Virus record (IMG/VR): IMGVR_UViG_3300025828_000056
Location: 1-38,962 of that record
Source: a virus
Strand: one strand, 5' to 3'
DNA: 38,962 nt
Shown: in pieces, positions 7,895 to 13,747 of the stretch
Layout of the letters: the number at the start of each line of letters is the position of its first letter
How positions within the stretch are numbered: the first letter of the stretch is position 1
The notes under the pieces: generated by a model
Databases searched by the model: none
Told to the model about the DNA's origin: nothing
The model's input: the letters and a program-made list of their open reading frames with translations, nothing else
Made by a program: the position numbers and the translations under genes

Positions 7895-8269
7895 TTATTG
7901 CGCAAGCTTGTAAACTACCTCCTGAATTTCCTCGAACGGTGTCTTGAGACTGAGCGTAATATCAGATGCCCATTGGTAAACCGGACGACCGTCCTTGTAT
8001 GCCACCACAACTGGAACTGCACTGATTGTTTTCTGAAGGTGTTCTGGCTGCTGCTCCAACCAACCAAATCTGTAGTCACACCCTCTCAATCGCTGAAGGT
8101 CTTCACGAGTGTTGTTCGAGTTCCATTCCGCGTTGATTTGAACGACAACAATTTCTGACGGTCCTACCAAGCCAGTGTACATCGAGGCCCTTGCCTCGTT
8201 AAAAAATACGGATTGTGAAAACGCGCTGAAGCATTGTAGCGCGAAAGCTAACGCAACTAGATGTCTCAT
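7895..8269 (-). CDS. Exported thioredoxin-fold protein lacking the CXXC motif
   Basis: The product has 124 residues. Residues 1-19 (MRHLVALAFALQCFSAFSQ) form a signal peptide. The mature part follows a thioredoxin layout: strand IVVVQINAEWNSNN, where thioredoxins have the WCxxC active site, then helices, then SAVPVVVAYKDGRPV with the cis-proline loop, strand turn and lysine-aspartate-glycine typical of the fold, then a C-terminal helix. The two active-site cysteines are replaced by AEWNSNNTRE, so it cannot be an ordinary disulfide oxidoreductase. It probably acts in the periplasm as a binding or protein-folding module. Its start overlaps the stop of the upstream membrane-protein gene (ATGA). 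Confidence 0.68.
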   Translation of the reverse strand: MRHLVALAFALQCFSAFSQSVFFNEARASMYTGLVGPSEIVVVQINAEWNSNNTREDLQRLRGCDYRFGWLEQQPEHLQKTISAVPVVVAYKDGRPVYQWASDITLSLKTPFEEIQEVVYKLAQ

Positions 8270-8550
8270 CTTTTTTTATTTGTGCTAAGGTCATACAAAC
8301 GTTCTTCGATAAGGTCAAGCTTTTGCCCGTTCTCCTCCACCTTAGTCTGGGTATTCATGATTGTCTCACGAACCAACTTGTCCTTAAGGTCATACTCTGT
8401 TCTTGATACCTCTGGTTCTGGGAGCTTCTTTGCCAGCTCAATCTCACCCTTCAAAGCGAACCACATACTCATTACAGTGACAACAAATGTAATGACCACA
8501 ACAAGTGTTTTGATATCAAGTGTCACCTCAGTCTTCTCGCTAATCTTCAT
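8266..8550 (-). CDS. Membrane-anchored coiled-coil protein (94 aa)
   Basis: The start at 8550 is chosen because a -7 box lies 27 nt upstream and the longer in-frame reading adds an implausible Cys/Trp-rich leader. The product has a short N-terminus, one membrane segment (LVVVITFVVTVMSMWFAL, residues about 15-32), then a charged helix and coiled coil (TKVEENGQKLDLIEERLYDL). This shape fits small phage membrane proteins such as spanin-like or holin-accessory proteins, but no specific motif decides. It is coupled to the exported thioredoxin-fold gene by ATGA overlap. Confidence 0.66.
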   Translation of the reverse strand: MKISEKTEVTLDIKTLVVVITFVVTVMSMWFALKGEIELAKKLPEPEVSRTEYDLKDKLVRETIMNTQTKVEENGQKLDLIEERLYDLSTNKKR

Positions 8551-8577
8551 GTGGTATGGTTGTGATGAATGGTTACA

Positions 8578-8585
8578 CAAAAATA
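8578..8585 (-). promoter_or_regulatory. -7 box TATTTTTG
   Basis: Leftward strand TATTTTTG fits TAnnTTTG and lies in an A/T-rich run, 27 nt ahead of the ATG at 8550. It would start the unit of membrane-anchored protein, exported thioredoxin-fold protein and the 88-residue protein. Confidence 0.5.
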
Positions 8586-8676
8586 TAAATAACCAGCCAC
8601 ACCAAATCAGACGAACAGAGTACTTAGGGTGTGGACGCAAGCATCCGCCGCTCACGTTTAATTACCTAGCAAATAG

Positions 8677-8716
8677 TTTGATAGCCATGTTTCCAAAACT
8701 GCTAGTAGCTATCAAA
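8677..8716. repeat. Perfect 9-bp inverted repeat
   Basis: TTTGATAGC at 8677-8685 and GCTATCAAA at 8708-8716 are perfect complements separated by 22 nt. It lies in the non-coding stretch 8656-8805 between the membrane-protein gene and the 30-residue peptide gene. It could be an operator, a hairpin ending leftward transcription from the divergent region, or part of an origin. The sequence alone does not decide. No T-run follows on either strand, so a simple terminator is unlikely. I see no gene in 8656-8805. Confidence 0.5.
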
Positions 8717-8805
8717 GCAACCGTGAATGCGGGCTACCGCATAGCATTCAACGTGTTGTGAACTACGCTAAGCTGATGCGAAGTTACACGAAAAAATTTA
8801 CAAAG

Positions 8806-8898
8806 TCAAGTCTTTTTGTGGTTGATTACGAATTCAAGTAATAGCTTGACTACCAGCAGGAAGTATGCTGAGATGACAGAATATGCTACATAAATCAT
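8806..8898 (-). CDS. Single-span membrane peptide (30 aa), leaderless start
   Basis: The leftward reading from the ATG at 8898 to TGA gives 30 residues with one hydrophobic segment (MIYVAYSVISAYFLLVVKLL) and a short polar tail ending HKKT. Support for translation is the -7 box TACATTTG exactly 4 nt before the ATG, the same spacing as at two other genes here, and the absence of any competing gene. It is the first leftward gene after the divergent control region. A role in membrane disturbance or host takeover is possible but unsupported. Confidence 0.5.
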   Translation of the reverse strand: MIYVAYSVISAYFLLVVKLLLEFVINHKKT

Positions 8899-8902
8899 TC
8901 TG

Positions 8903-8910
8903 CAAATGTA
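8903..8910 (-). promoter_or_regulatory. -7 box TACATTTG, 4 nt before a start codon
   Basis: Leftward strand TACATTTG, then CAGA, then the ATG at 8898. It is the third case with the same 4-nt spacing. Confidence 0.52.
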
Positions 8911-9245
8911 CGGAGTAAGCAACGTTAACTAGCTTATTTGCCTGAGTAATGTAGGGGTATGGGATTATACATACATGCGGACGGTTCGCCGGTCAACCCG
9001 AAACGCATCCCGTGACCCCACCCCCTAAAACATTTACAGCATCGGCCAAAACATTTCAGCTTTTTGGTCTGCGCTACCTGACTGGTTGCTGAATCCTGCC
9101 TACATGGTACGATACCAAAGGTGACAGACTTGGCAACGATTCACACCTACAGGCAGAAAGCCAAGGCACAATCAACACCCCAACCCAAAGGCTACCACAT
9201 ATACAACCCACCACCGGGTACGCACCAAAACTTTTTTCACCCATA
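8911..9245. other. Divergent control region, G-poor on the + strand; possible origin
   Basis: These 335 nt separate leftward and rightward transcription and hold no convincing gene. The + strand from about 9010 to 9245 is rich in A and C and poor in G (for example CAACACCCCAACCCAAAGG). AAAACATTT occurs twice, as AAAACATTTACAGC (9027-9040) and AAAACATTTCAGC (9048-9060). Such strand asymmetry with short direct repeats at a transcription divide is common at phage origins. That use is inference, and no DnaA-box array is visible. Confidence 0.35.
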
Positions 9246-9283
9246 CACAATAACACAAGAACGAGATACGTTATACTACTGAA
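9246..9283 (+). promoter_or_regulatory. Early promoter-like element, copy 1
   Basis: CACAATAA (9246-9253), 15 nt, CGTTATACTACTGAA (9269-9283). This copy has one base fewer than the consensus second box. It lies 17 nt ahead of the ATG at 9301 and is the most upstream copy, at the edge of the divergent control region. Confidence 0.65.
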
Positions 9284-9300
9284 CGCGATAGCTAAATAGA

Positions 9301-9717
9301 ATGTCAAACCAACCTAATACATTGAAAATGAGTGAGTTAACCAACAACAACAACGGAGTATCAGCATCTGTAGCAGTGGCTGAGAAGTCTCTGAAGAACG
9401 CCCGAGTCTTGGCTGAGACGGCTTTCGGACTGGCGAAATTCAACCTTGATTCTGTGGAGCGCGAGTTGCGTACCGCTGAGGCCTTGGCATTGTGCGACCA
9501 AACCATCGCCAACATCAAGGAGCGCATCGGCATCGCTAAGCGCGAGTTGGAAGCAAGCCGAGACGTGTTGCAGAGCATTCGCCGAGCGCACATCAACGTG
9601 AAGGCCACGATGGGTTACGGAGACCTCCAAGGCTTGCAAGACTGCCTTGAAGCAGATACGCACTTTGGAATCTTCGTTGATACCGAGAACATCGAAACTG
9701 ACTACAGCGCACAATAA
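9301..9717 (+). CDS. Helical early protein (138 aa)
   Basis: This is the first gene of the rightward early region. The product is Ala/Glu/Leu rich and largely helical, with probable coiled coil (SVERELRTAEALALCDQ, NIKERIGIAKRELEASRDVL). I know no family for it. The ATG at 9301 follows promoter-like copy 1; an in-frame ATG at 9328 would shorten it by nine residues. The gene ends ...TDYSAQ, and its CAA-TAA end is part of the first box of promoter-like copy 2. First-expressed phage genes often target host functions, but nothing specific is visible. Confidence 0.68.
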   Translation: MSNQPNTLKMSELTNNNNGVSASVAVAEKSLKNARVLAETAFGLAKFNLDSVERELRTAEALALCDQTIANIKERIGIAKRELEASRDVLQSIRRAHINVKATMGYGDLQGLQDCLEADTHFGIFVDTENIETDYSAQ

Positions 9718-9748
9718 ACAGGAAACGAAAGACGTTATCACTATAGAA
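9710..9748 (+). promoter_or_regulatory. Early promoter-like element, copy 2
   Basis: CACAATAA (9710-9717), 15 nt, CGTTATCACTATAGAA (9733-9748). The first box contains the TAA stop of the preceding gene. The end CACTATAGAA is identical to the core of the SP6 phage promoter. It lies 39 nt ahead of the ArdC-like start. Confidence 0.72.
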
Positions 9749-9751
9749 CAC

Positions 9752-9772
9752 GGGGAGGCAAAGGGTCTCCCC
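9752..9772 (+). promoter_or_regulatory. Leader hairpin before the ArdC-like gene
   Basis: GGGGAG (9752-9757) and CTCCCC (9767-9772) can pair with a 9-nt loop in the 5' leader, just after promoter-like copy 2 and 15 nt before the ATG at 9788. It could tune translation or protect the 5' end. No other early gene leader here has a similar stem. Confidence 0.4.
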
Positions 9773-9787
9773 ACAAATCCAATTCAA

Positions 9788-10702
9788 ATGAAGAAGAAAG
9801 TAGATGTTTACCAGAAAGTTACCGACCGCATCGTAGCTGGGTTGCAAACCAAAGGTCTCCAATGGTTCAAGCCATGGAGCATTAGCGGGAGCGGGTGCAT
9901 CGAGCACCCCATCAACAACGCCACAGGCCGAGCCTACACTGGCATCAATGAGCTGTTCCTCACCATCCATGGGCAGGAGCAAGGATACGAGCACAATGAG
10001 TGGCTCACCTTCAAGCAGGCTCAAGCCAAGGGAGGCAGTGTCCGCAAGGGAGAGTCAGGCACCGAGATTGTGTTCTGGAACATCGTCTTCAGGGGCGAGG
10101 ATGGCAAGTTCTACCGCAAGGTTCAGGACATCCCTCAAGGCATGGCGTTCGACAAGATTTTCAGCCCACGATTGTGGAATGTCTTCAACATCGCTCAGTG
10201 CGACGATATCGAGCCACGACGAGAGAAGGTCGAGCCTAGCGGAGACTTCAATCCCATCGAGGAGGCTGAGGCAGTGTACGCTGTCAAGTACCCTAAGAAG
10301 CATCGCCCAACGTTGGCTCACGGCGGAGCGAGCGCTTTCTACAGCCCAAGCAAGCACCATGTGCAGATGCCCAAGCCTGAGACGTTCGTCACCAACGATG
10401 ACTACTACAAGACGCTGTTCCACGAGTTGGTGCACAGCACAGGCCACGAGACCATCCTCAAGCGATTGGAGAAGGTAGCGGCATTCGGCTCCGAGGCATA
10501 CAGCAAGGAGGAGTTGGTGGCTGAGATTGGTGCTCAGTTCCTCGTAGGCCTGACAGGTATTCAGCCCAAGGACGATGAGGCCAACAGCCAAGCCTACATC
10601 AACGGATGGGTAAAGAAGCTACAGGACAAGCCGAAGATGGCTCTGTCAGCGGCAAACAAGGCTATGAAAGCCGTGAACTTCATCATGAGGGACGAGGAGT
10701 AA
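9788..10702 (+). CDS. ArdC-like anti-restriction protein with zincin domain
   Basis: The product has 304 residues and matches the ArdC family: an N-terminal ssDNA-binding domain (DVYQKVTDRIVAGLQTKGL, then NNATGRAYTGIN and KGGSVRKGESGTEIVFW) and a C-terminal zincin-like peptidase with FHELVHSTGH (HExxH) and a downstream EELVAEIGAQFL glutamate. ArdC proteins protect incoming DNA against host restriction; the peptidase domain is thought to cleave host factors in polyvalent proteins. I start at 9788 because the open frame upstream runs into the preceding gene and promoter. Early, promoter-proximal placement fits a defence-evasion role. Its GC content looks higher than in the late genes. Confidence 0.85.
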   Translation: MKKKVDVYQKVTDRIVAGLQTKGLQWFKPWSISGSGCIEHPINNATGRAYTGINELFLTIHGQEQGYEHNEWLTFKQAQAKGGSVRKGESGTEIVFWNIVFRGEDGKFYRKVQDIPQGMAFDKIFSPRLWNVFNIAQCDDIEPRREKVEPSGDFNPIEEAEAVYAVKYPKKHRPTLAHGGASAFYSPSKHHVQMPKPETFVTNDDYYKTLFHELVHSTGHETILKRLEKVAAFGSEAYSKEELVAEIGAQFLVGLTGIQPKDDEANSQAYINGWVKKLQDKPKMALSAANKAMKAVNFIMRDEE

Positions 10703-10715
10703 TCCTCCCCTCTTG

Positions 10716-10762
10716 GGGCAGGCGATGGCTCGCTTGCATCAGGTTCGATTCCTGACTGCCCA
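10716..10762 (+). ncRNA. Mini tRNA-like structure (47 nt)
   Basis: The sequence just after the ArdC-like gene folds like a shortened tRNA. GGGCAG (10716-10721) pairs with CTGCCC (10756-10761) as an acceptor stem, followed by A, CA. A canonical T-arm (TCAGG, loop TTCGATT, CCTGA; 10739-10755) abuts the acceptor directly as in real tRNA. In place of D- and anticodon arms there is one 4-bp hairpin (GCGA, TGGC, TCGC; 10722-10733). An overlapping alternative hairpin exists (CCTCCCC at 10704 with GGGGcAGG). It may be a tRNA mimic, a processing signal or a tRNA remnant. No anticodon is identifiable. Confidence 0.45.
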
Positions 10763-10792
10763 CAAAGCGTTAACAGATTTTTACAAGTAGGA

Positions 10793-10830
10793 CACAATAA
10801 ACCCAAAACTAAATCCGTTCTACTATCAAA
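10793..10830 (+). promoter_or_regulatory. Early promoter-like element, copy 3
   Basis: CACAATAA (10793-10800), 15 nt, CGTTCTACTATCAAA (10816-10830), one base short in the second box. It lies 10 nt ahead of the ATG at 10841. A GTTAAC palindrome lies about 18 nt further upstream. Confidence 0.62.
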
Positions 10831-10840
10831 CACAGACACT

Positions 10841-11077
10841 ATGAAAGGATACCCATGCACCCCAATCGAGTACGCGAGCCGCCCCTACAAGGGAGTTATC
10901 AACCTGAACGAGGCATTCGTGGCCACCATCCAGTTCTACACAGGTAAGGGCTACACAGGGCTGTTCGATGTGACTAACAGGTTCAACAACCAAGCGCACA
11001 TGGACAACTACATCAACCTGATGTGCCGTAAGAAGGGATGGAGTCTCGATGAAGTATGGATGCTTCGCAACATCTAA
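10841..11077 (+). CDS. Small early protein (78 aa)
   Basis: I do not recognise this product. It is a compact alpha/beta protein with several aromatic residues (YPCTPIEYASRPYKGVI; FVATIQFYTGKGYTG) and a C-terminal helix ending KKGWSLDEVWMLRNI. There is no membrane segment or known motif. It is a single-gene unit between promoter-like copies 3 and 4. Its own promoter and the early location suggest a host-takeover or accessory role, without further support. Confidence 0.66.
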   Translation: MKGYPCTPIEYASRPYKGVINLNEAFVATIQFYTGKGYTGLFDVTNRFNNQAHMDNYINLMCRKKGWSLDEVWMLRNI

Positions 11078-11093
11078 AAAAAATCAGTCCGCG

Positions 11094-11132
11094 CACAATA
11101 ACAAGAAACTCTTCTGCGTTATTACTATAGAA
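11094..11132 (+). promoter_or_regulatory. Early promoter-like element, copy 4
   Basis: CACAATAA (11094-11101), 15 nt, CGTTATTACTATAGAA (11117-11132), which I take as the consensus copy. It lies 20 nt ahead of the ATG at 11153. Confidence 0.75.
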
Positions 11133-11152
11133 GCCACTAAAAGAAAAGAAAT

Positions 11153-11446
11153 ATGGGACAGAAAGCAATTCAAATAGACACAATGACCTGCGGACAGCAG
11201 TTCCTCCCTGCAATCTTCAACGGAGACGTTGAGTGCCTGAGCGCACACGAAGAGTTCCTCTTGGAGCGTGAGATTGGGTGGTACAACGCGCAGGGAGAGG
11301 AGGACTATCCAGACTTCGTCAGCATCGAGTTCGAGTGCACCTCAAGCGAGCGACACATCTGCGGATGTGACTTGACGGGACTCCTTAGTGAGTGCGTAGA
11401 GGTGAAGGTCTTCGTGTACCTCAACGAGAACTACGTGAAAGATTAA
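11153..11446 (+). CDS. Small acidic early protein (97 aa)
   Basis: I do not recognise this product. It is acidic, with six cysteines (MTCGQQF; EFECTSSERHICGCDLTG; LSECVEV), enough for a small metal site, though the spacing fits no zinc-finger class I know. The middle (HEEFLLEREIGWYNAQGEED) is probably helical. It is a single-gene unit behind promoter-like copy 4, followed by copy 5. Confidence 0.65.
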   Translation: MGQKAIQIDTMTCGQQFLPAIFNGDVECLSAHEEFLLEREIGWYNAQGEEDYPDFVSIEFECTSSERHICGCDLTGLLSECVEVKVFVYLNENYVKD

Positions 11447-11465
11447 CAGCCGTTAACAAACCAAG

Positions 11466-11503
11466 CACAATAACAGCAAACCTGCCGCGTTATTACTAAA
11501 GAA
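11466..11503 (+). promoter_or_regulatory. Early promoter-like element, copy 5
   Basis: CACAATAA (11466-11473), 14 nt, CGTTATTACTAAAGAA (11488-11503). GTTAAC lies 8 nt upstream of the first box, as at copy 7. The next ATG is at 11531. Confidence 0.7.
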
Positions 11504-11530
11504 AGCAGTTCAATTTAATCCTTTTACATT

Positions 11531-12742
11531 ATGCAAGACAACGCATTGACACCCCAAGCCAAAGAAGTAATCCGCAATGCCGCGCGATTCGCAACGAACC
11601 TTGAGAACCACCAGTACGGCATCCGTCGGCGAATCCTCAACAAATACATCGAGGACACGTCAGATTCCATGGGGCGTATCAAGCACGACTACAACTACGT
11701 GCAGACTCCTGAGTTCAAGATGGCATTTAGCAAGGTCATCATGAAGGTCATCCCAGCCGAACTCTACGATGCCTGCAAGCAGTTCGCTGAACTCGCACCT
11801 GTAGACAACTGGGGCTACCTCACCGACGAGGCATCCGATGTCATCCGTGAGTTCAACAAGGACAGGCGTTACAGCGAGACGGTTAGCGAGTACCGCTTGA
11901 AGGACATGGTCGAGGAGGTTATGAACCCAAGGCTCGACAACAGCATAGCTCGTGAGTATATGGAGAATCAGGCCAAGAGCATGAAGCGAGCTACTTACCT
12001 CAAGAAGGTCAAGGAGGGTGACCCGCTCCGCGCAGGCTTGTCCGACGAGCAGACGTGCTACGAGTTCACGGATGCTATGTTCGACAATCACACCGACGTG
12101 TTCAGCGACGTTCTGTTCATCGGTCACCAACTCCGAGTTGTGAAGAACTCAGATGGCAACTACGATATCGAGAAGCTGAACGGCAAGTGGGTATACATCT
12201 CATCCCGTGAAACCTTGACCGAGTGCATCTTCGAGTTGGCTGATGCGCTACGATACATCGAGAGGTACGCTGTTGATAGTGCTGTCCAAAACTCCGAGCG
12301 AGGCTTGCCAATCCAAGACAGTCGATTCACTGCCGACGAGGTACGACAGCTCGCCGAGGCACGAGGCATCGTGTTGCCCGAGCAGAAGACTTTCTCGGTC
12401 ATCAAGACCAAGTCTTGGAAGTCTGTTGAGTCTGTGACCTGTGAGTCTGTGACCGAGCGCACAGATGTGGTCAAGGTCATCGCCGCAGGCCTCACCTTCG
12501 AGCAGGCGGACAAGCTGCGCGAGGCTCTCAACCTGACCGAGCACAAGGCAACCGTTCTCGAACGTGCCAAGCGTCGTCAGAAGAGCGCGGAGGAATCCCT
12601 CAAGGCCGCCAAGGAGGAAGTTTCCGAGGCAATGACAGCTTACCTCAGGTCAGTCCAAGGTGTCGCAGAAGTGCGCAAGGCCGCTGGTCTCGACCCTGAA
12701 GTGAACGTTGAGACAGAAGAAAAAGTGGAGGTAGCACAATAA
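11531..12742 (+). CDS. Early protein of unknown function (403 aa)
   Basis: This is the largest gene of the repeated-promoter region. I do not recognise a family. The N-terminal 200 residues are helical and charged. Residues about 200-230 (VLFIGHQLRVVKNSDGNYD, KLNGKWVYISS) look like a small beta domain. The C-terminal 100 residues are a long helix or coiled coil (RAKRRQKSAEESLKAAKEEV). The gene ends ...KVEVAQ, and the CAA-TAA end is part of the first box of promoter-like copy 6. Codon choice leans to G/C-ending codons compared with the late genes, as in the ArdC-like gene. An interaction or DNA-binding role is possible but not shown. Confidence 0.68.
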   Translation: MQDNALTPQAKEVIRNAARFATNLENHQYGIRRRILNKYIEDTSDSMGRIKHDYNYVQTPEFKMAFSKVIMKVIPAELYDACKQFAELAPVDNWGYLTDEASDVIREFNKDRRYSETVSEYRLKDMVEEVMNPRLDNSIAREYMENQAKSMKRATYLKKVKEGDPLRAGLSDEQTCYEFTDAMFDNHTDVFSDVLFIGHQLRVVKNSDGNYDIEKLNGKWVYISSRETLTECIFELADALRYIERYAVDSAVQNSERGLPIQDSRFTADEVRQLAEARGIVLPEQKTFSVIKTKSWKSVESVTCESVTERTDVVKVIAAGLTFEQADKLREALNLTEHKATVLERAKRRQKSAEESLKAAKEEVSEAMTAYLRSVQGVAEVRKAAGLDPEVNVETEEKVEVAQ

Positions 12743-12773
12743 GTGCTACTTCCTCACCGTTATAACTGTAGAA
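12735..12773 (+). promoter_or_regulatory. Early promoter-like element, copy 6
   Basis: CACAATAA (12735-12742), 15 nt, CGTTATAACTGTAGAA (12758-12773). The first box contains the stop codon of the 403-residue gene. It lies 21 nt ahead of the ATG at 12795. Confidence 0.7.
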
Positions 12774-12794
12774 ACCTTTAAAACCTTATCAATT

Positions 12795-13289
12795 ATGGGA
12801 TTAGATATGTTTTTGTACCGAGTGCACAACGTGCGCAATTGGGGTGGAGCAAACGAGAACTCATCCAACAAGAAGCAGTACGCTGTCGGGGTTGAGTTAA
12901 ACTACAAGCCGGTACCATTCATTGGTAGCATCGGAGAGATTCACGAGATTACCGAGGAGGTCATGTGCTGGAGGAAGGCGAACGCTATTCACAAGTGGTT
13001 TGTTGATAACGTTCAAGACGGAGAGGATGACTGCCGAAGTGCATACGTCTCCCTCGATAAGATTCAGGAGCTACGAACCCTGTGTCTGTCAGTGTTGCTT
13101 AACCGAGAGCGAGCACCTGAGTTGCTACCATGCGTGGAAGGGTTCTTCTTCGGAGGGACAGAGTACGATGAGTACTACTTCGAAGACCTTGAGAACACGG
13201 CCAAGGTGATAGAGAAGATAGTGAATGATGCTATCAAGGCGAAGCAACAGAAGCATTCAATGTACCTAGAATACAGGTCGTCATGGTAG
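12795..13289 (+). CDS. Conserved phage/bacterial protein of the MGLDM family
   Basis: The 164-residue product has a recognisable pattern that I recall from many phage and bacterial proteins without known function: MGLDMFLYRV at the start, then MCWRKANAIHKWFVDNVQDG with EDDCRSAYVS, and GFFFGGTEYDEYYFEDLENT near the end. The conserved Trp, Arg, His, Asp and Cys residues suggest an active or binding site, but I know of no tested activity. It has its own promoter-like element (copy 6), and its end overlaps a small open frame at 13283. Confidence 0.78.
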   Translation: MGLDMFLYRVHNVRNWGGANENSSNKKQYAVGVELNYKPVPFIGSIGEIHEITEEVMCWRKANAIHKWFVDNVQDGEDDCRSAYVSLDKIQELRTLCLSVLLNRERAPELLPCVEGFFFGGTEYDEYYFEDLENTAKVIEKIVNDAIKAKQQKHSMYLEYRSSW

Positions 13290-13426
13290 TAGATAGAGAG
13301 CGATATATGATGGAGTTGTGGAGCGCGATTGTGTCTCCCTCTCCCTCGCTCCCCGACTACGTAACTGAATGCAGATGCTTGGACTTCGAGGTAAAGCTGA
13401 GCCTCGGATGGCCTGACCCTCGTTAA
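13283..13426 (+). CDS. Possible small protein (47 aa)
   Basis: An open frame from the ATG at 13283 overlaps the end of the previous gene by 7 nt and stops at TAA 13424-13426, 19 nt before promoter-like copy 7. The product starts MVVDRERYMMELWSAIVS and ends CRCLDFEVKLSLGWPDPR. The tight overlap and the way it fills the gap argue for a gene, but length and lack of a family make it tentative. Without it, this 210-nt stretch would be the longest untranslated gap of the early region apart from the mini tRNA-like area. Confidence 0.45.
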   Translation: MVVDRERYMMELWSAIVSPSPSLPDYVTECRCLDFEVKLSLGWPDPR

Positions 13427-13445
13427 CATCGGTTAACAATCTCAG

Positions 13446-13483
13446 CACAATAAACAGAAACCCGTGGCGTTAATACTATAGAA
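13446..13483 (+). promoter_or_regulatory. Early promoter-like element, copy 7
   Basis: CACAATAA (13446-13453), 14 nt, CGTTAATACTATAGAA (13468-13483). Two GTTAAC sites lie just upstream, the nearer one 8 nt from the first box. The next ATG is at 13503. Confidence 0.73.
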
Positions 13484-13502
13484 CCCACATAATTTAATTC
13501 AC

Positions 13503-13718
13503 ATGAGCAAACCAATGGAACTTACCACATCGATAATGATGTACGAAAACGGAGAGATAAATGAGGTCAACGATGTACTTGAGCTGTTCTCAGCACTCAT
13601 CAAGACAGGGTTGGCTTGGCAACTCCAAGGCTTCTTCGGAAGGACTGCCCGACACCTGATTGACATCAATGCAATCGCCGAAGACGGCACAATAATTTAC
13701 GAAGAGCTGCCGTTCTAA
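13503..13718 (+). CDS. Conserved small phage protein (71 aa)
   Basis: The product resembles short phage proteins I recall with the pattern ...LFxxLIxTGxAWQLQGxxGRTAxxLI...; here it reads LELFSALIKTGLAWQLQGFF, then GRTARHLID. Function is unknown. The last 10 codons overlap promoter-like copy 8 completely, so the protein end (DGTIIYEELPF) and the promoter share the same bases. It has its own promoter-like element (copy 7). Confidence 0.74.
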   Translation: MSKPMELTTSIMMYENGEINEVNDVLELFSALIKTGLAWQLQGFFGRTARHLIDINAIAEDGTIIYEELPF

Positions 13719-13726
13719 CTATAGAA
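13688..13726 (+). promoter_or_regulatory. Early promoter-like element, copy 8 (inside a coding end)
   Basis: CACAATAA (13688-13695), 15 nt, CGTTCTAACTATAGAA (13711-13726). The element starts inside the preceding gene, whose TAA stop lies within the second box. It lies 21 nt ahead of the ATG at 13748. Confidence 0.7.
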
Positions 13727-13747
13727 ACACCACAAAAACAATTCACC

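Noticed and set aside
8261-8761. Rightward open frame of 166 codons, Ser/Leu/Val-rich
   Set aside because: It is antisense to the membrane-anchored coiled-coil gene and has no signal, motif or promoter.
9074-9307. Leftward open frame of 77 codons with two hydrophobic stretches
   Set aside because: It lies antisense to promoter-like copy 1 and the first gene start, has no -7 box or family, and its Cys/Pro/Ser-rich second half looks like chance coding in G-poor DNA.
10716-10762. Reading the tRNA 3'-half-like sequence as a phage attachment site
   Set aside because: An attachment core would copy a host tRNA 3' end, but here the 5' acceptor strand is also present and pairs, and no integrase or excisionase gene is visible.
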